A DNA stretch of 64,000 nucleotides. Source: Trochalopteron elliotii (lineage: Eukaryota; Chordata; Aves; Passeriformes; Leiothrichidae). The stretch lies in the NCBI GenBank assembly GCA_024734555.1, contig JANPWX010000641.1:119291-183290 (forward strand). The letters are read 5' to 3'. The notes beneath the pieces are model-generated. The model worked only from the letters and a program-made list of their open reading frames with translations. It was not told the DNA's origin and did no database searches. Shown here in pieces: positions 11,752 to 29,460 of the stretch (its first letter is position 1; every line of letters starts with the position of its first letter). Position numbers and translations under genes: made by a program.

Positions 11752-11869
11752 AGTTACCAAAGAGGGTGAGGACGATGAAGTAGATGGAGGAGAACATCCC
11801 CGAGTGGACTCCGCCCTGAGACTCGATCCCGTGGTACATCACAGCATTCCAGTCCTCCCCAGTCAGGAT
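11752..11869 (-). CDS. CACNA1B: CACNA1B exon: domain II selectivity filter and start of S6 (U12 donor)
   Basis: A 118-nt exon, about residues 660-698. It begins [20 protein letters not shown]; the Glu in TGEDW is the domain II member of the EEEE calcium selectivity filter. [19 protein letters not shown] then enters S6. Acceptor is ctgcag/ATCCTG. The donor is not a normal U2 site: GGTAACT/GTATCCTTC matches the U12 consensus, and using it lets the next exon complete Tyr (T/AT) to restore FGNYTLL. The earlier GTAACT at 11757 would give a form 6 nt shorter. Confidence 0.95.
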
Positions 11870-12084
11870 CTGCAGGGAGCACAGGGACAGGGTCAGAAAC
11901 AGCAACAGCTCTGGGGGAGCCAGGCACAGCAAAGCCACCAGGAATGTCCCTGGGGATTGAGGAGCACGTGGGGGACATCAGGGACAGCATCGCCAGGGTC
12001 AGGGATGGGATTGTCCTGCTCTGCTCTGGGCTGGGGCAGCCTCACCCCCAGTGCTGGGGGAGTTTTGGGTGTCTCAATATCAGA

Positions 12085-12545
12085 AAAAAGATCTAAAGGT
12101 GTAAGAGAGTGTCCAGAGGAGGCCACAAGGATGGGGAAGGGTCTGGAGGGGCCCATGAGGAGCAGCTGAGGGCACTGGGATGGTTCAGCTGGAGCAGACT
12201 GAGGGCAGAGCTCCCCGGGGGCTGCAGCTCCTCCCCAGGGGCAGCTCCCAGCTCTGCTCTGGGACAGGGACAGGAGCCAGGGAAGGGCTGGAGCTGGGCC
12301 AGGGCAGGCTCAGGCTGCAGAGCAGGGAAAGGTTCTTCCCCCAGAGGGTTCAGGCACTGCCCAGGCTCCCCAGGGAATGGGCACAGCCCCGAGGCTGCCA
12401 GAGCTCCAGGAGCCTTTGGACAGCACTGCCAGGGATGGCCAGGGTGGGATTGCTGGGGGGTCTGGGCAGGGACAGGGGTGGCACTCGATGATCCTTGGGT
12501 GTCTTTTCCAACTCAGGATATGACTTGATTCTGCAATTCCTGCTG
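12085..12545 (+). mobile_element. CR1 LINE fragment
   Basis: Sense-strand CR1 text: ggatggttcagctggagcag, ggctccccagggaatgggca, then tgatccttgggtgtcttttc and the terminal tgattctgc. It is one of the longer CR1 pieces here and is very similar to 27880-28180. Confidence 0.88.
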
Positions 12546-15500
12546 GGCTCCCTTGCCCTGCAGAACTCCTGCCCCAGGCACCACAGGGCTGGCCCGAGGG
12601 CAAGACTTCTCAGTTTTTGAGCTATTACTAATTAAGAGGCATTGTTGGGATTGGTGGGGCTGGGGTTGTACTGGGTGACCCTGCCCTGCCCCTCTGGGTC
12701 ACTGCCCACCTCGAGCAGGGGCTGTCACACACGGAGGAAACAAAATCCACACTCTGATACTTCACTCCCAACAAAATCTCTCTCCCCTCTCCCTCTCTAA
12801 GCCACGCAGGGATCCCAGGTTTCACCAGCCCCGTGCAGGGCCCTTCCCACAGCCCCAAGAAAACCCAGAGCAGTGTTCTGAGTGAGAGCTCTGCCAGTGC
12901 CAGCCCCTCTGGGCTGCGCTGGGTTTGCTGGGCTCCCTCAGCCCTCACTCACTGTCCCCACGGAGGGACTGCAACAGCAGCAGCTCTGTCACCTCCTGCC
13001 ACCCCTCCCCTGCTCCTCAGGGCTGGCAGAGCCTTCCTGCAGCTGGAATGTGCCTGGACATCCCTCCTGGGCACCACAACCCCTGCAGGGGCTGCACACC
13101 TCGGGGTCCTCTTCAGTTTCCCCAGGTTTGACCCAGAGGGCCAAAAAAATCCCCAAAAAAGCTCCAAAAAAAATCCCTAAACAGAAGTGACAACCTCTGT
13201 GTGTGAGCAAGGACAGAGCAGGGGACAGCTTAAAGGGGACTCTGATCCTCCCTGTCCTTGAGCAGGGACAAGCACAGAGCTGCACCTCTGATTATCCACC
13301 CAGAGCTAATTAACAAATGCAGCAATAACAGGAAAACTAATCAGTGAACAAGGCTCCAACAAGCCTTGCCACGCTAATTGCTCATTTTGCACCAGTCTGA
13401 ATTGTCTGGTGCTCCTTCCTTCACCAAAATCTGGACACACAGCAACAATTCTGGGCACATCAGCACATCCTCTGCCTGCCCTGGCAGAGCCAAGCAATGA
13501 CCACTTTTAGTGCATTAAAACACTGGGATGTGAAGATCCAGCTCCTAAACAGGAAGTTGTGTTTGGGTTTAGTAACTGGAAAAAAAAAAAAAAAAAGACA
13601 ATCAAAAAAAAGAAGATAAAAAGCCCAAAGCCTGATGTGTGCTGTAGTAATGGGGTTCCACCTGCACACAGATTTCTTGGAATGACTGCAAATTCCAGCC
13701 TGCAAATGCCAGGCTGGCTGTCAGCTGCTGAGAGAGAGGAAAATTCTGGCTGCAGGGATGGTGCTGATGAGAGCACTGGGCTAGGAGTGAGTCTAGACAC
13801 AAGGACACCCAGTGCAGACACCAACTCCTCTCCCAAATGCACAATTCAGCCTCAAATAATTCCAAAATCAGGATTCAGGCCCAACACTGCTGGAGCTGCT
13901 CTGGATTTACACCACAGAATATGAAATGGGGCTTTGGGCTTTCAAACCTGCCACTCAATTATGCAGAGTATTGTCCACAGATGTGCATTCACAGCATTTC
14001 CATGGATTCACAACTGCTCCTGCTTTCTGGGAATAGCCATAAAATGATTTCTGATGGCACAAACATTCATGGGAAGGGCAACCACTGGGAACTTTCCTAT
14101 TCCCAAGCAGAAGACCAGGATTTGCAGGTATGACAAAGTCCAGCAAGGTCAGAGTTCAAAATCCCAACTTTTGGATTATTTGTGAGTGCAACAAAAAGTT
14201 CAAGGAAAAAAAAAAAGAGATGTTTTGTGGGGCTTTTGCAGAGAGATAAATAATCTAAACTAAGCCTGGACAAGCTGAGGATGCTCCCTGAGGCCCTGGA
14301 AAGAAGAGCTGGTGTCCTTCCCACTGTCCCCCAGGAGCTGCAGGAATTACTCAGTAATTAGGGAGCAGCCTGAAGGATCCAGGACCTGCTGGCTCTGTCC
14401 TCAAGCAGTTAATGAAATTCCTTCTGCTCTCTCAGCTCTGTTCAGGGATGCTGGAAGGGATTCTGAGGAGAGGGAAGGACAGCACTGCAGAGGGAGAGGC
14501 ACAGGATGAGGACTTGGGAGCAAGGTGAAGCCTTTTGGTATTCCCTGGGCTGCAAACTGCCTTCAGCTGCCCCAAATGAACATTTTGAGAGCATCTCACT
14601 GTTTAACACTGAGGAGCCACCAGGGGATGGAATAAAGCAGCTGTCAAGAGCTGCTGTGAAATGTTAATGGCATAATGAGTAGGTTAGGGGTGGGAGAGGA
14701 ACAGGAACAGGACTGTGCTGCTTCCAGGGGCTGCAGGGGAAGGGAGATGCCTGAGGGAAGGCTGAATCCCATCAGCTCCAGGTCAGATGACACAGGCAGG
14801 GTGCTCTGACATCAACCCACAGGCAGACAGGGGCAGGGCAGAGCTCTGCTCCCATCCTGCCACTCCTCATTTCCACTGTCACCACTGCTCTGCACTGCCT
14901 GGGAGGATTCCCAGAGGAAATCAGGGAGCAGGGCACAGGTACCTGACACAGAGCTCTGCTTTCCAGAGGCTCTGTGCTCATGGATGTTGTCTGTGTGTGG
15001 AGTTTGATAATTCACAGCTGGGCACTCAGCTCACAGGGGGCAGCCAGGAGCTGGAGATAAAGCTGTGATGAGGGAATTTAGGCCCAGCCAGCTGCCAGGT
15101 GAACAAAACACATCCTGGATGTCCCATGACAGGACCATGACCCAGCTGGGATAAAAATGGGCTAAAGCAGAGGGCACAGGAGTTTGTTTGAGAAGCTGCT
15201 TACACAGAGGATCTCCAAAGGTGCAGGAGTGGGCAGGGTGTATCTGACTTCATTCATTCAGCACACTGAATGCTGCCTCTGACTGATGCTGCTCTGCTCA
15301 GCCTGGGGTTATAGAAGAAAAGCTTGGAAAGGGACCCCAGGAAAGGGAAACCTGGAGTTTGCAGTTCAGGGGAGGAATTTTAGGGATTTTTAGGGATGGA
15401 AGGAAAGAAGAGGGTGTTGAAAAGCCTCTGGGACACCACAGATAATCCAGGGCTGATGGCTTTTGCTGGGTTCAATCCCTACCTCTGACATTCCAGACAA

Positions 15501-16040
15501 ATACCTTAAACCCGTGTGTTTTCCTTCACCCCACCAGCCCAACTGCAGCGTATTTATCTCGGGATGAACAGGAAATATTCCAGCTGAGTATTCCAGGGGC
15601 AGCTCCAGTCCCAAAGCACCAAACCCAACATTCCCACTCCTCATATCCGGAGCTGCTCCCTGGCAATACCTGTCCCTGAGCCCTTCCTTTGATCAGCACT
15701 AAAACCTTATGCAAATTTAAATCCCCCACGATGGGCAATATCCTGTGAGGTGAGCACTGAACCTGCCTCACAGCTGGGCAGTGGCTCCTGCTGAGCTCAC
15801 AGGACACATTTTCCTTGAGATTCCTTTTCTGTCTTCATCCAGAAATTGTCATCACCCCCTTCCCCTTCCTTTTTATCTCCTTTTCGGGTCGTGACACTGA
15901 AGTACATCAGCCAGACCTTGCTGAGAGCTGAGGGAGTTTGGCTCTGGGGAGAGCCCACACTGTGCAGGACAAGGCTGGAAATGCTGGGTCTGTGTGGGGA
16001 GCAGCCTCAACCCTCCTGATTTGGGAAACACCTGAAACAC

Positions 16041-16335
16041 TCTCTAATTATTTTATTTTCTTTCTTAAATTATTTTTTACTGTTTTATTATTATTAAAAT
16101 AATAAATATATTGTTTAATAAATAATGTAATAATGAATTTTAATAAATAATAAAATAATATTAGAGATATTATTTTATCTTTTCATTCTTAAATTATTTC
16201 CGATTATTTTATTATTATTAAAATAATAATTAAAATCTCATATAATAAATAATATAATATTAATAAATTTAATAAAATAATATTAAAGATATTATTTTAT
16301 CTTTTAATTCTTAAATTATTTTAAACCATTTTAAT
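16041..16335. repeat. AT-rich block with two ~130-bp direct repeats
   Basis: Both halves contain attattttattttctttct- or attattattaaaataataa-type text and end in agatattattttatctttt. Almost no G or C for 300 bp. Confidence 0.85.
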
Positions 16336-16760
16336 TATGTTTTTTAAAAAAAGACAGGTAGAAAACAGCTGCAAAATTGGGCTTTAAATCCAAGCATTGC
16401 ATCTGCCAGAGCTGCAGCTCCGTGGGCAGGGGCTGCAGAACACGAAGGGCACACCCAGACGTGGCACAGCCTGGGCACACACAGATATTAATTCAGCACA
16501 GAAATATCTGTTTTATTGGCATTTTTCCCCCCAGCAATAAATCTTTTGTTCTAGTTTTCCTTCATACCACAGCATGGATTTTTAATTTGATTTTTAGTGA
16601 TGCATGTATTGGTCAGCAAAGTAAAACCCATGAGAAGGAAAACCACTCCCCCGTCCCTAAATTCCCCAGGTTTTTGGGGACTTGTTTGCCCTCCCTAAGC
16701 AGGAAGAACCACCCAGGAATTTCAATTCTAACACTGCCCCAGGACAAGGAATGGCTTTAC

Positions 16761-16833
16761 CTGGAAGACTGTGAGGATGGCAGCAGGGAAGGTATCGAAA
16801 TTCGTGGTTGGAGTTTCGTCTTGGAAATTGAAC
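16761..16833 (-). CDS. CACNA1B: CACNA1B exon: domain II pore turret
   Basis: A 73-nt exon completing Gln and then reading [24 protein letters not shown], about residues 635-659. It covers the extracellular turret and the first pore helix of domain II. Acceptor is ctccag/GTTCAA, donor TTCCAG/gtaaag, and it ends on a whole codon. The intron between this exon and the S5 exon (814 bp) is the shortest in the window. Confidence 0.94.
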
Positions 16834-18754
<1,921 letters not shown>

Positions 18755-18799
18755 CCATGGAACAAGGGGAAATGGCCTCAAGCTGCAGCTGGGGAGGTC

Positions 18800-18995
18800 A
18801 AGGTTAAATTATTCATGGAGAGGGTGGTGAGGCATTGAGAAAAGCTGCCCAGGGCAGTGGGGGAGTCCCCATCCCTGCAGGGATTTAAAAGATGTGGCAC
18901 TTGGGGACACGGTCAGTGGTGGCCTTGTCTGTGCTGGGAATGGTTGGACTCCAAGATCCTGAAGTCTTTTCCAACCTCACTGATTTTGTGCTTTG
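18800..18995 (+). mobile_element. CR1 LINE 3' fragment
   Basis: CR1 sense text: gcccagggcagtgggggagt, catccctgcagggatttaaa, then gtcttttccaacctcactga. Confidence 0.85.
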
Positions 18996-20997
18996 ATTAT
19001 TTCTTATTTAAAAAGGGAGACGAATGACAAGGAGTATCAGAGTCTTTAAACTCCCTTCTGCTGTTGGAAAATACAGCTCAGGGAGAGACAAAATCCCTGG
19101 AGAATCTTGGAGAACAGAGATGGTCACATGGTGTGTGAGCTCGCACTCACAACAGTCAGTGAATGTTTGGGTGAGTTCCTTAGGAACCTTTCCCTGGGAT
19201 TTTTCCTCCTTTTGACCTCTCCTCACCTGGCACAGCAGTCAGGAGGGGTGGCAGGAGCAGGGGTGAATCAGTGAAGGTGAGACTGGAGATGGGAACAGCA
19301 GAGCCCCAGCCTCCATTAGACACAAATCAGGAATAAAATCAGGAATAAAATCAGGAATTCTCATTCCCACCTGGACATCTTTGCAGGGTGTCCTTCCAAC
19401 CCACCCACTGCAAGTATCCAGCAGTGGATCAAATCCCCACATTTTAAACATTCCTGTGGTAATCTCGCTTCCAGCACCAAGCAGTGGCCTCTGGGTATGG
19501 AAACAAATCCAGAATGTTAATTCCAGCCTGGCAGGAGGGCTGGAATTAACCCAACCTCGACTGACCCATGCCAGCACACCTGGCCAGGGCTGAAGTTGGT
19601 TTGGTTTGATTTCCCCATCCCCTGGCACAGCTCCTGGCACATTCCAAGAGGGAACAGCTCTTCCCTGGATTTCCTGCCTTGCTGGGAACAGGCAGGGAGT
19701 GTTTGTATGAGGACAACCAATGGATCAGGAAATGCAGGAGCCTGGAACAACAGGAGCAGGCAGGAGGAACAGAGGGATTTCAAGCCACGGGGAGGATTTT
19801 TCCCTCTTTTTCTCCAGACTCCTGACACTGGGAGCTGCCATCCAGAGCCAATTCCCTGCAGCAGCACATGATTCCTTCTGCCCTGAGTGTCCCCCAGACC
19901 CCCACTCTGAGCTCCTTCCCACAGTGGTTCTCCAGCAGAGGGGATTCCTTGGATCTGTCTGAGAAGCTCAGAGCTTGGAGTCACATGAGGAGAAACTCCA
20001 TCCTTCCTTTTTGCCTTTGTTTTGCCCCCTCTTCCTTCCCCCAGGCCCAGCTGGGAGCAGTGACCCACCCCAGGTTTCTCTGCTGTCCATCCCAGGAGAA
20101 GCAGGATCTCACAGCCCATTGCACCCACTCCAAGCAAAAATTACACCCATAACACAGTGACAAAGCTTTCAGGGGAGAATATCTTCAGTTTTGAATAAGT
20201 TGAACCAAGCCTGCTCAGGGTTTAAAGGGGCTGAGCTGCTCTCCTTGGAGGAGGGGAAGGATTTGAAGGATTTGATGCTCCCAAGGCAGCAGGAGTTGAT
20301 TCCTGCAGAAGCCAGACCCCAACAGGACAATGAGGAAAATATGGGGAGCTCTTTGGTCCTTGTCCTCCTCACTGAATTTAGCCCCTCTTGGGCTGTGTCC
20401 CCTCATCCTGCTGTCCATGGCCACACTGACTGGGGACATGGGAACCAAAATCCCAATCATAATCCAATCAATTCAAATCATAATTTGAATAATCCCATTG
20501 ATTATTCAAAGCAGGAGCACTGCAGCCTCTCCTGCTAAACACAAAGAAAACACAAACCAGGGCAGGGAGTTTCAGACAAAAACTGCTATGAAATGGATGG
20601 AAAAAAGAAGAAAACTACCGAGGGTCAGGATGTTTTTCCAGCAGAACTGCACTGAGAGGGGGTGGGCAGCAATCTGTGCCTACTGCCAGTACTTTGAGCC
20701 AGGCAAACACTGAGCTGTGCACTCAGGCACTGGGATAATGCAGGATTCCCCCTGGGAGCTGCAGGAACTGCCTCTGGTCACGCAATGAACTCAATTCTGT
20801 CGTGTCAGGTGAAAAAAAACACTTCATTAGGGCAGGGGAACTTCAGCATCAGTGGCTTGAGAGTGTCACTTGCTGTCCTGAGCAGGGCACAGCCCTCAGC
20901 TTGGTTTGTGACCTTAAATCTCTTCGCCCAAGGAATGAGCAATAACAAGAGGGAACAGTCTCAGATTGTCCCAGACAGGTTTAGGTTGGATATTGAG

Positions 20998-21195
20998 AAT
21001 TTTTTTCATTAAAAAGGTTGTGAAGCCCTGGCCAGGTTGCCCAGGGAGTGCAGGGGTCACCATCCCTGCAGGGATCTAAAATCCTAAATCCTGCAGATGT
21101 GCCACTTGGGGACACGGGTGAGTGGTGGCCTTGGAAAGACTGGTTGGACCCAATGGTCTTAAAGGTCTTTTCCAACCTAAATAATTCCAGGATTC
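20998..21195 (+). mobile_element. CR1 LINE 3' fragment
   Basis: CR1 sense text: gccaggttgcccagggagtg, catccctgcagggatctaaa, tcttaaaggtcttttccaac. Confidence 0.85.
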
Positions 21196-22102
21196 ACCCT
21201 TTCCTCGTGCTGACTGCAATCAGGGGTCAGGAGTCACAAAAATAAAATTGTGGCTTGCAAAAACATCCAAAATTTTTACAAAGTACAGCACCCAATCAGC
21301 AACAGCAACTCTGGGTAAAATGAACTGAGTAAAATGAGAATTGCTCTGGATTTGCTGCAATCCCAGGAGTTTCCCACACATAAATCAGTGCAAAGGCAAA
21401 GCACAATGACATTTTTGGTGCAGGTACCCACCTCTTTTGCTGGACATTTATTGAACTTAAAGTTTCCACCCTGTTTGTCCCAGAGGACAACAAATGACAC
21501 AGTAGCACACACAAACCTGGGATCTGAATAATAATAATTACCATTAAGCAATTGGCAGGTACAAATCAGCCCCACAGAGCTACAGAACTCACTCCTGGTT
21601 ACTTCAGATGACTGGGTTTTTTTTCAATTTTTCTTTATCTATTTAAGGTCGTTGGAGATATTTTTGGAGGGAGGGGCTGTTCCTCCTCCTGTTAGTCAAG
21701 CTATGAGGAATTCAGGGAGTGATGGAAGCAAGGGAGGTGAAGAGGTGACTGTGTCAAAGACAAGGTGGAAAACAGCAGCAGGAGCACCTAAATTTGTCCT
21801 CAATTTCCACAGCACACCTTAGAAATCCTGCAGAAAGGACCCTGGATGGGTTTGGACATGGCACAGGAGCTGTTCGCCAATGCCAGGACACATTAACTCA
21901 AGGCAGGAGCAGGAAAAACACAGGAAAGCTGTGGCAGCCCGAGTGAAAATTCCACCTCAGAGTCTCCAGGCTGAAGATCTCCAACATTCCCAGCCCAGGA
22001 AGCAGGAGCACATTTCAGATTTGTGTCAACACAACAGCTCAGCCCCGGGATTAGCACCCAGCAATCCCCAGGGCAGCTGCTTTTCCAGAGCCTAAATACT
22101 TC

Positions 22103-22590
22103 AGGAATTGTTATCAGATCAGTGGGAAGTTGATGGGACTCAGAGAGAAAATAAAACTTGGGGGGTTTTACCACAAAATATGAGTGACAAGCTAAGATTT
22201 TTGTTTTAAACAAGCTTAAAACCAGAGCAAAAAAGGACATTGTCCTGTCAGCCCACTGTCATTCCCATTTAAGGAATTGTCATCAGATCAGTGGGAAGTT
22301 GATGGGACTCAGAAAGAAAATAAAACTTGGGGGTTTTTTACCACAAAATACACATTATAACCTGAGATTTTTGTTTTAAACAAGCTTAAAACCAAAGCAA
22401 AAAAAAAGGACATTGTCCTGTCAGCCCACTGTCATTCCCATTTAAGGAACTGTAATCAGCTCAGTGGGAAGCTTATAGACTTAGAAAGAAAATAAAACTT
22501 GGGTTTTTACCACAAAGTACAATTGATAACCCAGTGTTTTTGTTTTAAACAAGCCTAAAGATAAAGCAAAGAAAAACATTCTGCTGAGGA
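22103..22590. repeat. Three tandem ~170-bp units
   Basis: Unit starts at 22103, 22272 and 22445 with aggaattgttatcagatcag or close variants. Each contains gaaaataaaacttgg and tttttgttttaaacaagc. The units are not a transposon family I know. Confidence 0.88.
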
Positions 22591-22978
22591 ACCAAGGGCA
22601 GACAAACCTGGATGTGAGCCTGAGGAGAGAAAAGGCTGCTAAAATTCCTTGTGGGTGTAAATCCAGGCTCAGGAATTCCCAAAATTCCCAACCGCCCAGC
22701 CAAGGGAAGGGGAATTCTGCATCTGCACTTTTAACCTGCTCCTGCCCCCCAGTGCAGGCCCTGGAGGGTGGGGCAGGCAGGGCTTTTGGGCTACCCGCTC
22801 CAGGGGGTTGGGGCATTCTGGGGCTTTTTGGTTTATTTTTAACTTTTTACCAATTTTCTTTTTAATTTATGCTTTATAAACATGGAAAAAACACTCCTCC
22901 TGGCCCCCGGGGCTGAGGCCAGGGATTTCCTGGGGTGCCTAAAGCCTGCTGTGGTGGGTGCAGAGGGAGCTGCCCTTA

Positions 22979-26689
<3,711 letters not shown>

Positions 26690-26802
26690 CCCAAAGTCAA
26701 AGCAGTTGAATGAAGAGTGGAAGTAATTCCTTGGCCCCAGCCCGTACATCTTCAGAGACATCTCAGTGAGGAACAGCCCCAGGAAAACAAACTCTGCGAA
26801 AT
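26690..26802 (-). CDS. CACNA1B: CACNA1B exon: domain II S2 and S2-S3 loop
   Basis: A 113-nt exon encoding AT-completed Tyr then [20 protein letters not shown] and [17 protein letters not shown], about residues 516-553. It contains IIS2 with the conserved acidic residues of the voltage-sensor charge-transfer centre, then the cytoplasmic loop into S3. Acceptor is ttcccag/ATTTCG, donor TTTGGG/gtgagt, so the exon ends on a complete codon. A CR1 fragment lies just downstream in the intron, ending about 25 bp from the donor. Confidence 0.95.
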
Positions 26803-27879
26803 CTGGGAACGGGAGAAGAGATTAAATTAATCCAGGAGCCCTTGGTGGGCAGAGCTCTTCATGTGGGGAAATTTTAATTCCTTTTTTCACAGCACCAAGG
26901 GCCTGCTGGTAGAAGGAAATCCCTTTGCAGTGGCAAACAGGGGCCAGACACAATTTGGCACATTTTTCCTGTGTCCATGAGCTGTGTGCAGCCTCCAGCT
27001 GTGAAGGCAATGATCACCTGGGTGGGAGCAGGAGCATTAAATAACATCCTCATTGTCTCCAGAAAGGAATTTCAAAGGAAAGCCCTGGATGTAATATTTT
27101 TAAAGGTCAAATTTAATTGCATAGATGTTTTGGGACTTCTGTGCTTGCAAGAGATGGAAACTTTTGGGTGTGGGGTGTAAGTTTCTGTACCATCCTCTGA
27201 TGATAAAAATACCTTTCTACCCAACAGAAGTGCTGACTCTGAGGGCTCATATTCAGAGGTGTTGTGTCTCCTGTTACCACATTTATTTTTATTATGCCTT
27301 TATAGCCCTGTAATTATGGAAGAGCCCCTTCTGTTTCCTTTTCCCTCACATATCACAGGCTGGGAAGCTTTTGATGGGAAAATTTATCACCTATGATGAA
27401 ACAAAGGGCAGAAGGAACAGAGCTGGAGGCTTCAATTTCCACATCAAGTTTTTAGGACTTGAAGCTACAGCAAACACTGCCTTTGGCATTTTAAGTTTGG
27501 ATCTGGAGGCCAATAAGCAACAGCAAGAGTGAAATGTTAAACACAAAAAAAAACCCCAAAAAAGGCAAAACCCACCTACACTAGCAAGAAAAACCAAACA
27601 GCAGAAGGCAGACCTCTCTCTCTGGAGAAAAGATGAGAAAAAGAATCAAACCTTAAAAGCTGGGGATTAATCACCTTGTTTAGTGCAGCACAGGAGGTTC
27701 TCAGAGGCTGCAGCAGCACAGATGCTACAAGAAAGTCTCCTGTAATTTCAGTTTTATGACTCCAGAAATGAGAGAGAGGAGATGGTGCCAAACTTTATAC
27801 AGAGGTGCATAGAGACAGAAGAGAAGCAACAGCTACAAGGAAAAATTCAGCAGGACAATTCTGGATTCCTGGTGCAGCA

Positions 27880-28180
27880 CTCTGGGACAGCTCCCAGCTC
27901 TGCTCTGGGACAGGGACAGGAGCCAGGGAAGGGCTGGAGCTGGGCCAGGGCAGGCTCAGGCTGCAGAGCAGGGAAAGGTTCTTCCCCCAGAGGGTTCAGG
28001 CACTGCCCAGGCTCCCCAGGGAATGGGCACGGCCCCGAGGCTGCCAGAGCTCCAGGAGCCTTTGGACAGCCCTGCCAGGGATGGCCAGGGTGGGATTGTT
28101 GGGGGGTCTGGGCAGGGACAGGGGCTGGGCTGGGTGATCCTGTGGGTCCCTTCCAGCTCGGGATATTCTATGATTCTGTC
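27880..28180 (+). mobile_element. CR1 LINE 3' end
   Basis: Nearly the same text as 12240-12540, ending gggatattctatgattctgt, the CR1 sense-strand octamer tail. Confidence 0.9.
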
Positions 28181-29224
28181 AAGTAGGGACTGAGGAGAGT
28201 TCTGGGCATCACACACAAAATAACTTTCCCAGCATTCCTGACTCAGGATGGGAGGACTGATGGGATGTCCCTCCCAAGGCAGAGTCCTCGAGACACAGAC
28301 AAAGGTGGCAAAAATCTTCAGCCTCTTAAAATCACCAATGGATTCCCCAAGCTCCAGATGAAGCCAAGACCCTGTGCAAGGTTCAGGAAAACTTCTTCAA
28401 TGCTGGCAACACCATGGACATTTAAATGGGAACTCAGCCTTTTCCTCATCAGTAATTCCTTAACTAATTCCACGATTCCACCTTTCTCTGACCTCCTGCA
28501 ATCTGCAGCTTCAGCTGAGTGTGGAGAGAGACAGAGGAGGCAATGAGAGTCCTTCCCACCTGCCTGGATTTGCATTCCCAGCCTTGCATATCCACAGGGA
28601 AGGAGCAGAGCTGGCCCAGGTCCATTCCGGGTGTCTTTGGAAATGCCTTGAAAAACGCAGCTTCAATTACCCAAAAATAAAAAGGGGTTTTAAATGCTAA
28701 ATTTTAATGAAAGCCAGTCATGGAACACCATGGGCATAAAGTTCCCTGAAATCCAGGAAGCAAAAAGGAGATGAGAGAGGCTTTATTAACACCTCAGTGA
28801 GGAGCCTGCAAGGACACCTGTGCCAACGTTTGCAAATGGAGAGGAATATTTAGGCAAGTATTAATTATCCCACATGACCTGCTCTCCTTGAAAACAGGAC
28901 CAAGATCATTAAAGGAGACTCTCAAGGGCACTGTGTTCCCAACTGAGGAATTAGATGACAAAATCTGAGATCCACAGCCTTTTTCCCAGGAAGAGAAAAG
29001 CCTCCCCACCCTCTGGATCTCAGTGCTCAGGGAGGAGCAGGGGCACAGGAGCAGCACAACTCCCTCTCACCTTCAGCTTGGAGCTTTTGAGGAGAATCCT
29101 CTTCACCCCTGACTGAGCTGGGACTTTTCTCTCCTTTCTGACAGTGAGGAAACTGCTGTCTCCAGCACCAAGGATCCCAGAGTAAGGAGATATCCATGAT
29201 TATGCTGGGAATCCATCTGACCTT

Positions 29225-29460
29225 CCCTCTGCTCTGGTGAGGCCCCACCTGCAGAGCTGCCCCAGCTCTGGGACCAGCAGGAGGACCTGGAGCTGCTCCC
29301 AGGGTTGGGAGAGCTGGGGGTGCTCACCTGGAGAGGAGAAGGCTCTAGGGAGAGCTCAGAGCCCCTGCCAGGGCCTAAAAGAGCTCCAGGAGAGCTGGGG
29401 AGGGACTTTGGTTTCTTTGGTTTCACCACTTTTGGTGGTGCTTGCTGGAATGACTTCCAG
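29225..29460 (+). mobile_element. CR1 LINE internal fragment
   Basis: Shows CR1 3' UTR-proximal text: tgaggccccacctgcagagc, gctgctcccagggttgggag, aagagctccaggagagctgg. Confidence 0.75.

Larger units (their letters stand above)
11870..16760 (-). other. Intron between pore turret and selectivity-filter exons
   Basis: 4891 bp. It contains a CR1 at 12085-12545 and an AT-rich duplicated block at 16041-16335. Short A-tracts occur near 13580 and 14205. I see no other named element between 12550 and 16040. Confidence 0.8.

Noticed and set aside
11757..11758. GTAACT as the normal donor of the selectivity-filter exon
   Set aside because: It would give Phe-Asp in place of Phe-Gly-Asn-Tyr at a position invariant in Cav2 channels; the GTATCCTT donor restores the family sequence.
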